Source of the DNA: Iocasia fonsfrigidae | GTDB lineage: Bacteria > Bacillota > Halanaerobiia > Halanaerobiales > DTU029 | Assembly (NCBI RefSeq): GCF_017751145.1 | Contig: NZ_CP046640.1 | Coordinates: 1,840,137-1,904,136 of the forward strand | Direction of reading: 5' to 3' | DNA length: 64,000 nt | Shown: positions 1 through 7,730 of the stretch, one piece after another | Numbering within the stretch: the first letter of the stretch is position 1 | How the letters are laid out: each line of letters starts with the position of its first letter | Translations under genes and position numbers: made by a program | The notes under the pieces: generated by a model | What the model saw: only the letters and a program-made list of their open reading frames with translations | The model's database searches: none | What the model was told of the DNA's origin: nothing

Positions 1-367
1 AAAATATAATAGAACTCTTCCAGTAAAAGAACTAATGAGGAAGTTAAACAGAAAACTAACAGGAACATACAACTATTATGCAGTATCAGATAACAGCAAA
101 AGTATTGATAGCCTGTATGATGAGGTTCAAAAGCTAGTTTATAAATGGTTAAACAGACGCAGTCAAAAGAAAAGCTTTGACTGGGAGAAGTTCGAAATAT
201 TCTTGGAGAAATATCCTATTGTCAAGCCAAGAATAAAAGTAAATTTATATAGATTAGGTGCTGGTGCTAGTTATGTTAGGTGAATAATCGAGTGAAGAGC
301 CGTATGCCTAAATAGGGCACGTACGGTTCTGTGAGGAGTTGGGGTTGTAAAGCCCCGCTTACTCGAC
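1..367 (+). mobile_element. Group II intron copy 1, 3' part (cut by window edge)
   Basis: This stretch matches 3013-3379 base for base as far as I can read, so it is the 3' end of a second copy of the complete intron at 1501-3379. It holds the end of the intron-encoded protein, the domain V hairpin (about 297-329, GAGCCGTATG pairing with CACGTACGGTTC) and a domain VI-like stem, and ends ...CGAC at 367, giving the expected terminal AY. The two copies stop matching exactly there. The 5' part lies outside the window, so it is unknown whether this copy is complete. Confidence 0.9.
2..283 (+). CDS. ltrA: Group II intron reverse transcriptase/maturase, C-terminal part (partial)
   Basis: This is the last 93 codons of an intron-encoded protein, identical to residues 339-431 of the full protein at 2000-3295. 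It covers the maturase/thumb region and the basic C-terminus (WLNRRSQKKSFDWEKF), with no HNH endonuclease domain following. The start is outside the window, so this is partial because of the window edge and not because of a visible mutation. The stop is at 281-283, just before intron domain V. Confidence 0.85.
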   Translation, partial: KYNRTLPVKELMRKLNRKLTGTYNYYAVSDNSKSIDSLYDEVQKLVYKWLNRRSQKKSFDWEKFEIFLEKYPIVKPRIKVNLYRLGAGASYVR

Positions 368-613
368 CACTAAGATTCATTAACTTCTTAAATCCCTGGT
401 ACGTTATCTGAAAGATGAGGCTAGTATGGTTAATTAAGAATGTAAATGATTTTTGAAAGAGGTGAATGATCATGATTAACAAACGAATTAACTACTCGGT
501 GCAGTTAATATAATCTGGTAGCAAATTGTACCGGTAGTTTTGAATTTGTTATCAGTTAACTGTACTGCTTTTCATATTAATATTTATCAAAAAAAAATGA
601 AAAGGGGTAAAGA
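368..613. other. 3' flank of intron copy 1, no gene seen
   Basis: There is no convincing gene. The first 39 bases resemble the 3' flank of the second intron (3380-3418) at about 32 of 39 positions, including a shared CCTGGTACGTTA. Further on, CAGTTAA (near 501) and TTAACTG (near 555) form spaced inverted arms enclosing CAAATT/AATTTG arms, a possible stem-loop. A ribosome binding site AAAAGGGG lies just before the methyltransferase start at 614. Confidence 0.5.
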
Positions 614-1372
614 ATGAATTTAGAAAAATTAAAAGAGAATTGGAAAAGAGAAGAACAGTATTCGTTTAAAGGTTGGGATTTTTTCCATATAGAAAAAAGA
701 TGGGAACATGAGCAAATTCCCTGGGATTATAAAGATATTCTCCTGAGATATATTAAGTCATCAGATAAATTATTAGATATGGGTACAGGTGGCGGGGAGT
801 TTTTATTGACTCTAAACCATCCATATAAATTTACAAGTGTGACAGAAGCTTATCCGCCTAATGTAGAGATGTGTAAAAACAAATTATCTCCGTTAGGAAT
901 TGAAGTAAGACAGGTTTTTGATGATAGTGATATTCCTTATGAAACTAATAGCTTTGATATTGTTATTAACAGACATGAGGCATTTAGTGTAGATGAGATA
1001 AGTCGTATATTGAAAAGCGGTGGATATTTTATTACACAACAAGTTGGTGGGAAGAATAATAATGACTTATCAGAAAAATTAATTGATGGATTTAAACCAC
1101 TTTTTCCAAAACATGATCTGAAAAATAATATTAAATTATTACTGAAAAATGGATTTAAAATAATACTATCAGACGAGACATTTCCTAAGATAAAATTTTA
1201 TGATATTGGGGCACTGGTATATTTTTCAAAAGTAATAAAATGGGAATTTCCTGATTTCTCTGTAGATTCTTGTTTTAAAAATTTATGTAAATTGAAAAAA
1301 GAATTAAAAGAAAAAGGATATATATCAGGGACAAGTCACCGTTTTATAATAGTTGCACGAAGTCAAAAATAA
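614..1372 (+). CDS. Class I SAM-dependent methyltransferase
   Basis: The 252-residue protein has the class I methyltransferase motif I, LLDMGTGGGEF, at about residues 54-64, and a motif IV-like FDIVINRHEAF around 115. This is the methyltransferase 11/25 type of Rossmann fold, which moves a methyl group from SAM to an acceptor that the sequence does not reveal. It is cytosolic, with no signal peptide or membrane helix. The ATG at 614 follows AAAAGGGGTAAAG at good spacing. The gene sits alone between two copies of one group II intron and is very AT-rich, which suggests horizontally acquired cargo. Similar stand-alone enzymes act on small molecules or antibiotics, but nothing here fixes the substrate. 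Confidence 0.75.
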   Translation: MNLEKLKENWKREEQYSFKGWDFFHIEKRWEHEQIPWDYKDILLRYIKSSDKLLDMGTGGGEFLLTLNHPYKFTSVTEAYPPNVEMCKNKLSPLGIEVRQVFDDSDIPYETNSFDIVINRHEAFSVDEISRILKSGGYFITQQVGGKNNNDLSEKLIDGFKPLFPKHDLKNNIKLLLKNGFKIILSDETFPKIKFYDIGALVYFSKVIKWEFPDFSVDSCFKNLCKLKKELKEKGYISGTSHRFIIVARSQK

Positions 1373-1500
1373 AATAAAAATATTGATCAGGGTGATGGTT
1401 GATGTGTCCTACGTGGGGGCCTCATCCATCAGATAACAGCAAGGTTTACGATTTCGCTCCTGTCGTCGCTTCATCCAAATTTATTCGCCAAGCGCAGTCG
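1373..1500. other. 5' flank (exon) of intron copy 2
   Basis: This noncoding stretch is more GC-rich than its surroundings. TGATGG (about 1393) and CCATCA (about 1426) can pair into a hairpin. The last bases, GCGCAGTCG, are the 5' exon, where the intron's EBS1 would pair. The hairpin has no T-run, so I do not call it a terminator. Confidence 0.45.
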
Positions 1501-1999
1501 GTGCGCCAAGAAAAGAGCATATCATATAGTAGGTGGGATTCCTACTGAGGAAGGTTTAGCAAACCACTCATAGCGAGTTTTGGACATTTAATGGGTAACC
1601 ATAGATGTTAAGCGTAAACAGTTAGGTAGTAGGCGGTAAGCATTTAGCTGAAGGGATTGAGCCTCGAAATCTTGGAGATTGGGAAAGGCCGATGCTGTCG
1701 ACTGAGCAGAAGGCAACATTATAGTATTCGATAAGCGAGAATACAATAACACCCCGGGGTCGGAGACCTCCGCATGCTATACATAGATATGATATTGTTA
1801 ACTTGGGAGGCCCTGTAATTTCTACGCAGAGAGATAGGATGTAACCAAGCGATAACAAAGTAAGGACATCTAATATTACAGGGAGTCGGATAATCGCATA
1901 GTACCGAGGAAGCAGAGTAATGCCTGTGGATGGGAAGGCGATTACACAAGATTAATCTTAAAAGGGAAACATATTCTATACACAGAGATAGGTGAAAAT

Positions 2000-3295
2000 G
2001 TGGAAACGAAACTTGCAAGAATAGCTGAAGTAGCTAGAAATAGACCTAATGAAAGATTTACATCACTAATACATCTAATTAATTATGAATTGATAGTCAA
2101 ATGTCATCATGAACTAGCTGGAAACAAAGCAGCTGGAGTAGATGAAGTAACAAAAGCGGAGTATGGAAAGAATCTTCCAGGGAATGTTAAGAGCTTAATA
2201 GCTAGAATGAAAAGATGGGCATATAGGCCATTACCTGCGAAAAGGGTATATATTCCAAAAGAAAATGGGAAGAAGAGACCGCTAGGGATTCCAGCATACG
2301 AAGACAAACTAGTTCAAAAGGCACTATCAAAGATTCTAAATGCGATATATGAAGAAGACTTTCTTGAATGTTCATTTGGTTTTCGTCCAGGAAGAAACTG
2401 TCATGATGCCTTGAGAATATTAGGAAGAATAGTTAACAGAGATGATATTAACTATGTAGTTGATACAGATATTAAAGAATTCTTTGATAATGTAGACCAC
2501 GGGTGGATGATGAAATTCATTGACCATCGAATTAAAGATCCTAATATACAACGACTCATATCGAGACTTCTTCGAGCTGGAGTCATGGAGGCAGGAATAA
2601 AATATGACACTCCACAAGGAACACCGCAAGGTGGAGTCTGTTCTCCAATTATGGCGAATTTATATCTACATCATGTTGTTGACCTATGGTTTAATAAAAC
2701 AATGCGTAAAGAGTTAAAGGGTAAAGCTTACATGGTGAGATACGCAGATGATATAATATTTTGCCTACAGTATAAAGAAGATGTAAAATACTTCTATAAA
2801 GCAATGAAAGAAAGAATATCCAAATTCGGTTTAGAGTTATCAGAAGAGAAAACTAAGATAGTAAATGTATCTGCTGATGATGACAATGACACATTTGATT
2901 TTCTTGGATTTACCCATTATATGGGTAAATGTAAGGATGGAATCAAACGACTAAAGAGAAAGACAAGTAATAAGCGACATCATCGTAGTATAATGAGATG
3001 TAAATCCTGGCTAAAATATAATAGAACTCTTCCAGTAAAAGAACTAATGAGGAAGTTAAACAGAAAACTAACAGGAACATACAACTATTATGCAGTATCA
3101 GATAACAGCAAAAGTATTGATAGCCTGTATGATGAGGTTCAAAAGCTAGTTTATAAATGGTTAAACAGACGCAGTCAAAAGAAAAGCTTTGACTGGGAGA
3201 AGTTCGAAATATTCTTGGAGAAATATCCTATTGTCAAGCCAAGAATAAAAGTAAATTTATATAGATTAGGTGCTGGTGCTAGTTATGTTAGGTGA
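2000..3295 (+). CDS. ltrA: Group II intron-encoded reverse transcriptase/maturase
   Basis: The 431-residue protein promotes splicing of its host intron and copies it into DNA after reverse splicing. Reverse transcriptase blocks are clear: KKRPLGIPAYEDKLVQ at 91-106, FGFRPGRNCHDAL at 126-138, DTDIKEFFDNVDH at 155-167, TPQGTPQGG at 204-212, and catalytic YADD at 248-251. The maturase (thumb) region and a basic tail ending RIKVNLYRLGAG follow. There is no HNH domain, which agrees with the length. The start is GTG at 2000 after AGATAGGTGAAAAT. The frame is intact. The intron class is not assigned here because telling the endonuclease-lacking classes apart needs a tree. Confidence 0.93.
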   Translation: METKLARIAEVARNRPNERFTSLIHLINYELIVKCHHELAGNKAAGVDEVTKAEYGKNLPGNVKSLIARMKRWAYRPLPAKRVYIPKENGKKRPLGIPAYEDKLVQKALSKILNAIYEEDFLECSFGFRPGRNCHDALRILGRIVNRDDINYVVDTDIKEFFDNVDHGWMMKFIDHRIKDPNIQRLISRLLRAGVMEAGIKYDTPQGTPQGGVCSPIMANLYLHHVVDLWFNKTMRKELKGKAYMVRYADDIIFCLQYKEDVKYFYKAMKERISKFGLELSEEKTKIVNVSADDDNDTFDFLGFTHYMGKCKDGIKRLKRKTSNKRHHRSIMRCKSWLKYNRTLPVKELMRKLNRKLTGTYNYYAVSDNSKSIDSLYDEVQKLVYKWLNRRSQKKSFDWEKFEIFLEKYPIVKPRIKVNLYRLGAGASYVR

Positions 3296-3308
3296 ATAAT
3301 CGAGTGAA

Positions 3309-3341
3309 GAGCCGTATGCCTAAATAGGGCACGTACGGTTC
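3309..3341 (+). ncRNA. Group II intron domain V hairpin
   Basis: The catalytic domain V begins GAGCCGTATG and ends CACGTACGGTTC, forming the typical 33-34 nt hairpin with bulge. The same hairpin is at 297-329 in copy 1. Domain VI follows at about 3342-3376 and would hold the branch adenosine. Confidence 0.85.
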
Positions 3342-3475
3342 TGTGAGGAGTTGGGGTTGTAAAGCCCCGCTTACTCGACACCTAAGATTGAGAAACTTCG
3401 TAAATGCCTGGTACGTTAAGCAACATATCTGCTATTCTGAAATATCTTAATCATATTATATAAGGAGATGATAGC

Positions 3476-4288
3476 ATGAAAAAATATGATGATATTTTTT
3501 TATCGTTAGTTGATGATTTTTCAAATCATAAGTTGGTAGAAGCTGTTCTTTTATCTGGTTCAAGAACTACTGATAATTTTGATAAGAATTCTGATTATGA
3601 TTTATATATATATTCTAATAAAGAAATTCCTTTTGATTTTAGAAAAGAAATGTCAAATAAGTATTTTAATTATGTTGAATTAAATAATACGACTTGGGAA
3701 AAAGAAGATCAAGGATTTTTTAAAAAGATTAATATTCCAATTGATATTGTTTATAGAAATTTAAAATGGATAGAGAATGTATTGGATGATATAGTAATTA
3801 AATGTCAGGCTTCAACAGGATATACTACTTGTTTTTGGGCAAATATTATTAAATCAGATATTTTATATGATAGAGATGGGAAATTAAAAAAATTACAAAA
3901 TAAGTTTGATATTGATTATCCAGAAAAATTAAGAAAAAATATAATTGAAAAAAATTTTCCGCTTCTAAATAAGATAATTCCAGCTTATACTAACCAAGTT
4001 GAAAAAGCTTTAAAAAGAGACGATTATATTAGTGTTAATCACAGAATTACTGGTTTTTTTGAAAGCTATTTTGATATAATTTTTGCAATAAATAAGACAC
4101 TTCATCCTGGGGAGAAAAAGCTTTTGAAAATAACAACAGAAGAGCTTGATTTTATTCCTGAAAATATGGAATCAGATATAAAAGAATTATTTAATAATTT
4201 ATATAAGCGAGATTTTAATATTTTAAATAAACTAAATGAGATTACTAATAAATTAAAAGATTTATTGGTAAAGTTAAACTTGATTTAG
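3476..4288 (+). CDS. Nucleotidyltransferase-fold protein (DUF4037-like)
   Basis: The 270-residue protein carries the polymerase-beta-type nucleotidyltransferase motif near the N-terminus: LLSGSRTTDNFDKNSDYDLY (about residues 22-41), giving the GS...DxD pattern that binds metal and NTP. The rest is alpha-helical. Family members transfer a nucleotide to small molecules, proteins or RNA, and some confer aminoglycoside resistance or act in toxin-antitoxin pairs; the substrate here is unknown. The ATG follows AAGGAGATGATAGC. Base composition is extremely AT-rich compared with the core genes further right, and the gene lies directly downstream of the intron, consistent with acquired DNA. Confidence 0.65.
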   Translation: MKKYDDIFLSLVDDFSNHKLVEAVLLSGSRTTDNFDKNSDYDLYIYSNKEIPFDFRKEMSNKYFNYVELNNTTWEKEDQGFFKKINIPIDIVYRNLKWIENVLDDIVIKCQASTGYTTCFWANIIKSDILYDRDGKLKKLQNKFDIDYPEKLRKNIIEKNFPLLNKIIPAYTNQVEKALKRDDYISVNHRITGFFESYFDIIFAINKTLHPGEKKLLKITTEELDFIPENMESDIKELFNNLYKRDFNILNKLNEITNKLKDLLVKLNLI

Positions 4289-4416
4289 TTGTATAAATGA
4301 AGTGATTATGTATTAAAATAAATTAAGAAAAATAAGTAAGGTTAAGGCTCAATGGGGTATTTATTAGCAGTTATTAGGGAATCTTATTCAAGAATTAAAG
4401 CTGTATATTATAGAGG

Positions 4417-4446
4417 AAAAGGGGGCAGTGAACTGCACCCCTTTAT
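4417..4446. terminator. Bidirectional hairpin terminator
   Basis: AAAGGGGGCAGT and ACTGCACCCCTTT form a strong hairpin between the convergent genes ending at 4288 (+) and 4460 (-). A/T-rich tracts flank both sides, so it may serve both strands. Confidence 0.65.
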
Positions 4447-4459
4447 TAATATAAATTTT

Positions 4460-4840
4460 TTATTGACCATAATTATTACCTGATGAATGTGAAGCTCCAT
4501 ATTTATTTACACCAGTTTTTTGTGCCATTGTAGGTTTATTCTCACTTAATCCAGAGATTGGATTGATTTTCTCTTGACTATTTACACCATGATTTGTATA
4601 GCTCCCAGCAGTATTTTGAAATTGATCTGGATTGTATTGACTTTGACCATATTGGGCAGTGCTATATTGAGAAGAAAAATTCTTTAGAGTATTAGATTGG
4701 TCTTGCTGTGATAGTTGACTGCCCAGACTTTGAATCATTTGTTCTGAGTTTGCTAACCTTTGATTAATATGGTTTAGTGTATTATTGAGTTCCTGTCTAA
4801 CCTGTCTTAAATTATTCTGTATTTGCATAAATTGATCCAT
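4460..4840 (-). CDS. Small Q/N-rich coiled-coil protein, unknown function
   Basis: I do not recognise a family for this 126-residue protein. Residues 1-50 (starting MDQFMQIQNNLRQVRQELNN) show heptad-like spacing consistent with a coiled coil. The rest is rich in Q, N, S, Y and G and is probably disordered (for example QYGQSQYNPDQFQ). It has no signal peptide or membrane helix. The start is well supported by AAGGGGGTGAAATA before the ATG at 4840. Such architecture occurs among clostridial spore-coat-like or stress proteins, but this is only a resemblance. Confidence 0.6.
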   Translation of the reverse strand: MDQFMQIQNNLRQVRQELNNTLNHINQRLANSEQMIQSLGSQLSQQDQSNTLKNFSSQYSTAQYGQSQYNPDQFQNTAGSYTNHGVNSQEKINPISGLSENKPTMAQKTGVNKYGASHSSGNNYGQ

Positions 4841-5092
4841 TATTTCACCCCCTTATGTTTGTATATTTTTATTATTTACTATAAATAAAAATAATATTAA
4901 AAATCGTATATTTTTAAAGAAGAATTAGGGTTGAAGTTTTATATGCCCTTGGAAAGAATGAGAAGGCTCAAGGGACTATCCTGATTCTTTTCAAGTTATT
5001 CATGATAGGCCGGGGAAATTATCAATTTGCTAATTAAATTTTACATGTTTTTTTAAAATGTATATTAACAAAAATAAAGTAGACAATATTAT

Positions 5093-5126
5093 ATCACAGA
5101 TAATATTTTTAGATATCATCTGTGAT
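5093..5126. repeat. Inverted repeat before lipoprotein gene
   Basis: ATCACAGAT and ATCTGTGAT are perfect 9-bp arms separated by 16 bases, lying about 50 bases before the lipoprotein start at 5174. It could be an operator or a leader hairpin. A second weaker pair, CCCTTG/CAAGGG, lies at about 4946-4974. I see no gene between 4841 and 5173. Confidence 0.45.
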
Positions 5127-5173
5127 TTCTAGTAATAGTATGATTTAGGATGCAAAAGGGGGAGTTTTCTTTC

Positions 5174-5842
5174 ATGTTAAATAAAAGAATTATCAAAATA
5201 ATTTTAATATTATTGGTTTTAGTTTCAGGGTGTGCTGCAAATGAGGAATTGGGTAATAATGCTGGTGAAGGTATTGACAATAATGAAAGTATTATTAAAA
5301 TCCAAGAAAAAGTTTATGCTTATTTTCCTATGTTAGAAGGAATGCATTATGAATATAGGGGGGAGGGGATAGAATATGCTGCTTTTATAAGAGATGTTAT
5401 GTATGTTGATCCCCCCTTTATACAGGTGCATAATAATAATGGAGGAACAACTATTGCGGCAATTTATAAAGTTGAAGAAAACCAGATTGCTCTAATCAGA
5501 CGTGAGGAAGAATTCTACAGTGATAAAAACCTGTTATCTAAACTGGATAAAGATGTTAAAGTAGAAGAAATTGTATTGAAAACACCTATAAAAAAGGGAA
5601 GCAGCTGGGAATCAAATAATAAAAAAATGGAAATAGTTGAAACTAATATGGAACTGAAAGTGTCAGTAGGTACATTTTATGATGTGATTAAAATAAAGAG
5701 TCACGCCCTGAATGGAAAAAGTGAAATGATTAATTATAGTTATTATGCCAAGAATATGGGACTAATAAAACGTGAAAGTGTAGGTGAAAATTTTAATGTT
5801 ATTTCAGAATTGAAAGCTTATGAAAACCTTAAATTCAAATAA
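5174..5842 (+). CDS. Putative lipoprotein, clostridial hypothetical family
   Basis: The 222-residue protein has a lipoprotein signal: basic MLNKRIIK, a hydrophobic stretch, then LVSGC with the lipidated cysteine at residue 20. The mature part is beta-rich (YFPMLEGMHYEYRGEG...), like hypothetical surface lipoproteins of clostridia that carry paired Y/W-containing beta strands; the function is not known. An ATG at 5150 is in frame, but it overlaps the ribosome binding site AAAAGGGGGAG (5154-5163), so I chose the ATG at 5174. It is followed by a terminator, so it appears to be a single-gene unit. Confidence 0.7.
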   Translation: MLNKRIIKIILILLVLVSGCAANEELGNNAGEGIDNNESIIKIQEKVYAYFPMLEGMHYEYRGEGIEYAAFIRDVMYVDPPFIQVHNNNGGTTIAAIYKVEENQIALIRREEEFYSDKNLLSKLDKDVKVEEIVLKTPIKKGSSWESNNKKMEIVETNMELKVSVGTFYDVIKIKSHALNGKSEMINYSYYAKNMGLIKRESVGENFNVISELKAYENLKFK

Positions 5843-5913
5843 TTAATTACTTTATGATATTGAAAGTTATGATAATTATTTTTATAAAGAAAATAGATTA
5901 ATCACTAAGTTTT

Positions 5914-5948
5914 AAGAAGACTACTTAAATATAAAAGTAGTCTTCTTT
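5914..5948 (+). terminator. Rho-independent terminator after lipoprotein gene
   Basis: AAGAAGACTACTT and AAGTAGTCTTCTTT form a long stem with an A/T-rich loop, ending in a T-rich tail. Confidence 0.75.
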
Positions 5949-5987
5949 CAGTAAATACAACTTACAGATATTAATTTTAAATCTATA

Positions 5988-6016
5988 TTGACAAAGTATA
6001 AAAAATAAATTATAAT
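5988..6016 (+). promoter_or_regulatory. Consensus sigma-A promoter of DUF6530 gene
   Basis: TTGACA (5988-5993), a 17-base spacer and TATAAT (6011-6016) are a perfect match to the vegetative consensus. The predicted start of transcription is near 6022-6024, at the edge of the palindrome 6021-6053. Confidence 0.85.
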
Positions 6017-6020
6017 TATA

Positions 6021-6053
6021 GTCAGTAATTTAGTAGTTTACTAAATTACTGAC
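6021..6053. promoter_or_regulatory. 33-bp perfect palindrome (15-bp arms) at transcription start
   Basis: GTCAGTAATTTAGTA and TACTAAATTACTGAC are perfect 15-bp arms around GTT. The element begins at about +1 of the consensus promoter and ends 7 bases before the Shine-Dalgarno sequence AAGGAGG. It may be a repressor operator or, in the RNA, a hairpin near the start codon that controls stability or translation. There is no T-run, so it is not a terminator. Confidence 0.75.
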
Positions 6054-6071
6054 TATATTAAGGAGGTAATC

Positions 6072-6551
6072 ATGCAAATACCAACTAGTTTGAAGCACAA
6101 ACCAGTTATTGTAACTGAAAACTATGAGAATGTTGACGGTAGAGCTGCTTATCATTCAGATGCAAAGGGGCTTTCATTAGGATTAGCTCAGTGGAATGAT
6201 AGAGGGAAAGTAGATATTTCAGCTAAAGTATGGAGGCATACAGGTAAAAAGTGGTCAAGACAGTCTGAAGAATTACCACTTCATAGAGTGTTGGATATGG
6301 CAATTTTAATCTGCAGGGCACAGCAGCATTTTAGAGAGGCCTACCGCTATGAGAAATTATATGATATTGAAAACCCTGTTATAGATAGAGTAGGTTTACA
6401 GGGTGATGCCATGACAGTCGCTGTTTGTAAAGATAATGAAAAGATTGATGAGGATATTCAATTATTTAATCAGGCTCTTAGTGATGATGATGAACTTATA
6501 GGTGAACGGTTACGTACTTTATCAAGGATATTAAAAGAAATGGGATATTAA
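6072..6551 (+). CDS. DUF6530 family protein
   Basis: The 159-residue soluble protein begins MQIPTSLKHKPVIVTENYE and contains LSLGLAQWNDRGKVDISAKV and ...WSRQSEELPLHRVLD, which I recognise as the conserved core of the uncharacterised family DUF6530. No catalytic motif is evident. The ATG at 6072 follows AAGGAGGTAATC. The gene is monocistronic: it has its own consensus promoter, a perfect palindrome in the leader and a terminator downstream. That arrangement suggests tight control, although the function is unknown. Confidence 0.8.
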   Translation: MQIPTSLKHKPVIVTENYENVDGRAAYHSDAKGLSLGLAQWNDRGKVDISAKVWRHTGKKWSRQSEELPLHRVLDMAILICRAQQHFREAYRYEKLYDIENPVIDRVGLQGDAMTVAVCKDNEKIDEDIQLFNQALSDDDELIGERLRTLSRILKEMGY

Positions 6552-6660
6552 ATTTAATAGTGAGAGGAGTTTTTCAGTCATCTAAACTGTGACAATATAT
6601 CATTGTTTATATTCTTGCTAATTTATAATTATGTACAAGTAAAGAAAACTAATAATATAA

Positions 6661-6692
6661 GCGGCAGCCCATAAGCTGTCGCTTTGTTTTTA
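6661..6692 (+). terminator. Terminator after DUF6530 gene
   Basis: GCGGCAGC, a short CCATAA loop and GCTGTCGC (one G-U pair) are followed by TTTGTTTTT. Confidence 0.75.
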
Positions 6693-6838
6693 AATGAACA
6701 ATTTTTATTAAATTCTTGCTCAGTTAATAGCTGTTAATTTTAAACTTAAGGAAAACTTACAGATAATCTATCTAAAAACTTCGGGAAATTTCAGGCAGTT
6801 CTAGGTATTGATCTTAAGGTTCCAGAAGGTGATTTACT

Positions 6839-7003
6839 TTATAATGATTTATTTAAATACATTTCCACTTTCTGTTGTATGACTTGAGCCGTTTCTTCGG
6901 CAGATTGTTTTTTGCTAAAGAATTGCTTAATTTCTTTATTAATAATCTGCTCAACCTGTATGTCATTAAGATTAGCTAAGAAGCTTTTTATTTGATAAAG
7001 GTT
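6839..7003 (-). pseudogene. C-terminal relic of an ABC sugar-binding protein
   Basis: Reading the minus strand from about 7003 to the stop at 6839 gives 54 residues including EIKQFFSKKQSAEETAQVIQ and KVEMYLN. This is the typical C-terminal end of extracellular family 1 (sugar ABC transporter) solute-binding proteins. No start or N-terminal lobe exists. The relic overlaps the end of the M56 peptidase gene in another frame, so it looks like a deletion scar that joined two unrelated genes. Confidence 0.55.
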
Positions 7004-7730
7004 TTATTCTGCTAATTATTCCAAACTCAGTATTTTGAGCAAATGCCTCAGCTTCATATGTAATCTTGATAACTTCCTTAGGTTGTTCTTTAGCATTAGT
7101 TAACAAAGAAATTGCTAAACCTGAAAACAAAACAATACCTATAAGTGACCAGATAAAATAATGTTTTTTAAAGTTCACAATATTTTGCACCCTTTCCATT
7201 ATATGTTTTTTATGATTGAGCAGGCCGGCAACACCATAAGGGCAGTTGTATCCAGCAAAGATGTCAAGCATCTTGAGCATGGTATTTCCATACTTTTTAT
7301 ACTCTTCTGGTTCAATACAGGATAATACACGGGTATCACAGGCTGTTTCAGCATCCTGACGTATTTTATTAAAGGTAAACCAGACTGACTTTGGAGAAGG
7401 ATTTATTACAATGTTTTCTTGCGGTCGAGTATTTATTTTGGTTTTAGTATTGTTGGAATAAATAGAGTTTGAACTCATGTACCGTATACGGGGAGATTGT
7501 ATTTCTTCTATCTTCTGCTGATTGTGGGTAAAAAAGTTAAAAATACTTAGGTTGCTTTCTGGGGCATAGGGTATGATTAATCTTATTAATAGAATCAACC
7601 AGATTAAATAATGCCAGAAGGCACTGATTTTTTGTTTAAATATTTTTTTTACAAAGAGAATTACTAGGGCAGTCATAGTCCCCAGAAAAGACATCGTCAG
7701 TATTACATGAAATACCTTAAAAAGAATCAT
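6972..7730 (-). CDS. M56 (BlaR1-like) membrane protein, metallopeptidase motif missing
   Basis: The N-terminus has BlaR1/MecR1-type membrane helices (about residues 5-28 and 36-54). Residues from 'SVWFTFNKIRQDAETACD' onward match the part of M56 peptidases just after the zinc site, including the conserved ACD, and a further helix lies near 190-210. The segment that should hold the third helix and the HExxH zinc-binding motif is absent; residues 70-115 are a poorly conserved linker. At 252 residues it is short for the family. The C-terminus also runs into a foreign relic (6839-7003). It overlaps blaI by 4 bases (ATGA), the standard blaI-blaR arrangement. The likely state is a decayed or protease-dead sensor. 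Confidence 0.7.
   Translation of the reverse strand: MILFKVFHVILTMSFLGTMTALVILFVKKIFKQKISAFWHYLIWLILLIRLIIPYAPESNLSIFNFFTHNQQKIEEIQSPRIRYMSSNSIYSNNTKTKINTRPQENIVINPSPKSVWFTFNKIRQDAETACDTRVLSCIEPEEYKKYGNTMLKMLDIFAGYNCPYGVAGLLNHKKHIMERVQNIVNFKKHYFIWSLIGIVLFSGLAISLLTNAKEQPKEVIKITYEAEAFAQNTEFGIISRIKPLSNKKLLS

Larger units (their letters stand above)
1501..3379 (+). mobile_element. Complete group II intron, about 1.88 kb
   Basis: The 5' end GTGCGCC at 1501 matches the bacterial group II consensus GUGYG, and the 3' end ...CGAC at 3379 gives the AY end. An approximately 500-base structured RNA region precedes the open reading frame at 2000, and domains V and VI follow the stop at 3295. The coding frame is open and complete with an intact YADD, so the element could still be mobile. 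Its last 367 bases match the copy at the window start. The encoded protein lacks an endonuclease domain, so insertion would be expected to use replication forks or single-stranded DNA (known behaviour of En-minus introns). Confidence 0.9.

Noticed and set aside
368-420. Integron attC site after each intron copy
   Set aside because: GTTAAGC after copy 2 fits GTTRRRY, but copy 1 reads GTTATCT and no matching RYYYAAC partner was found. It is kept only as a suggestion in the intron finding.
1373-1500. Fragment of family A repeat (GTCCTACG, CTGTCGTCGC)
   Set aside because: A few short words match, but the stems and their order do not. It is treated as the 5' exon of the intron.
1622-2018. Two minus-strand open frames over the intron 5' region
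   Set aside because: They lie in the structured RNA part of the group II intron, have no binding sites and encode low-complexity, cysteine-rich nonsense.
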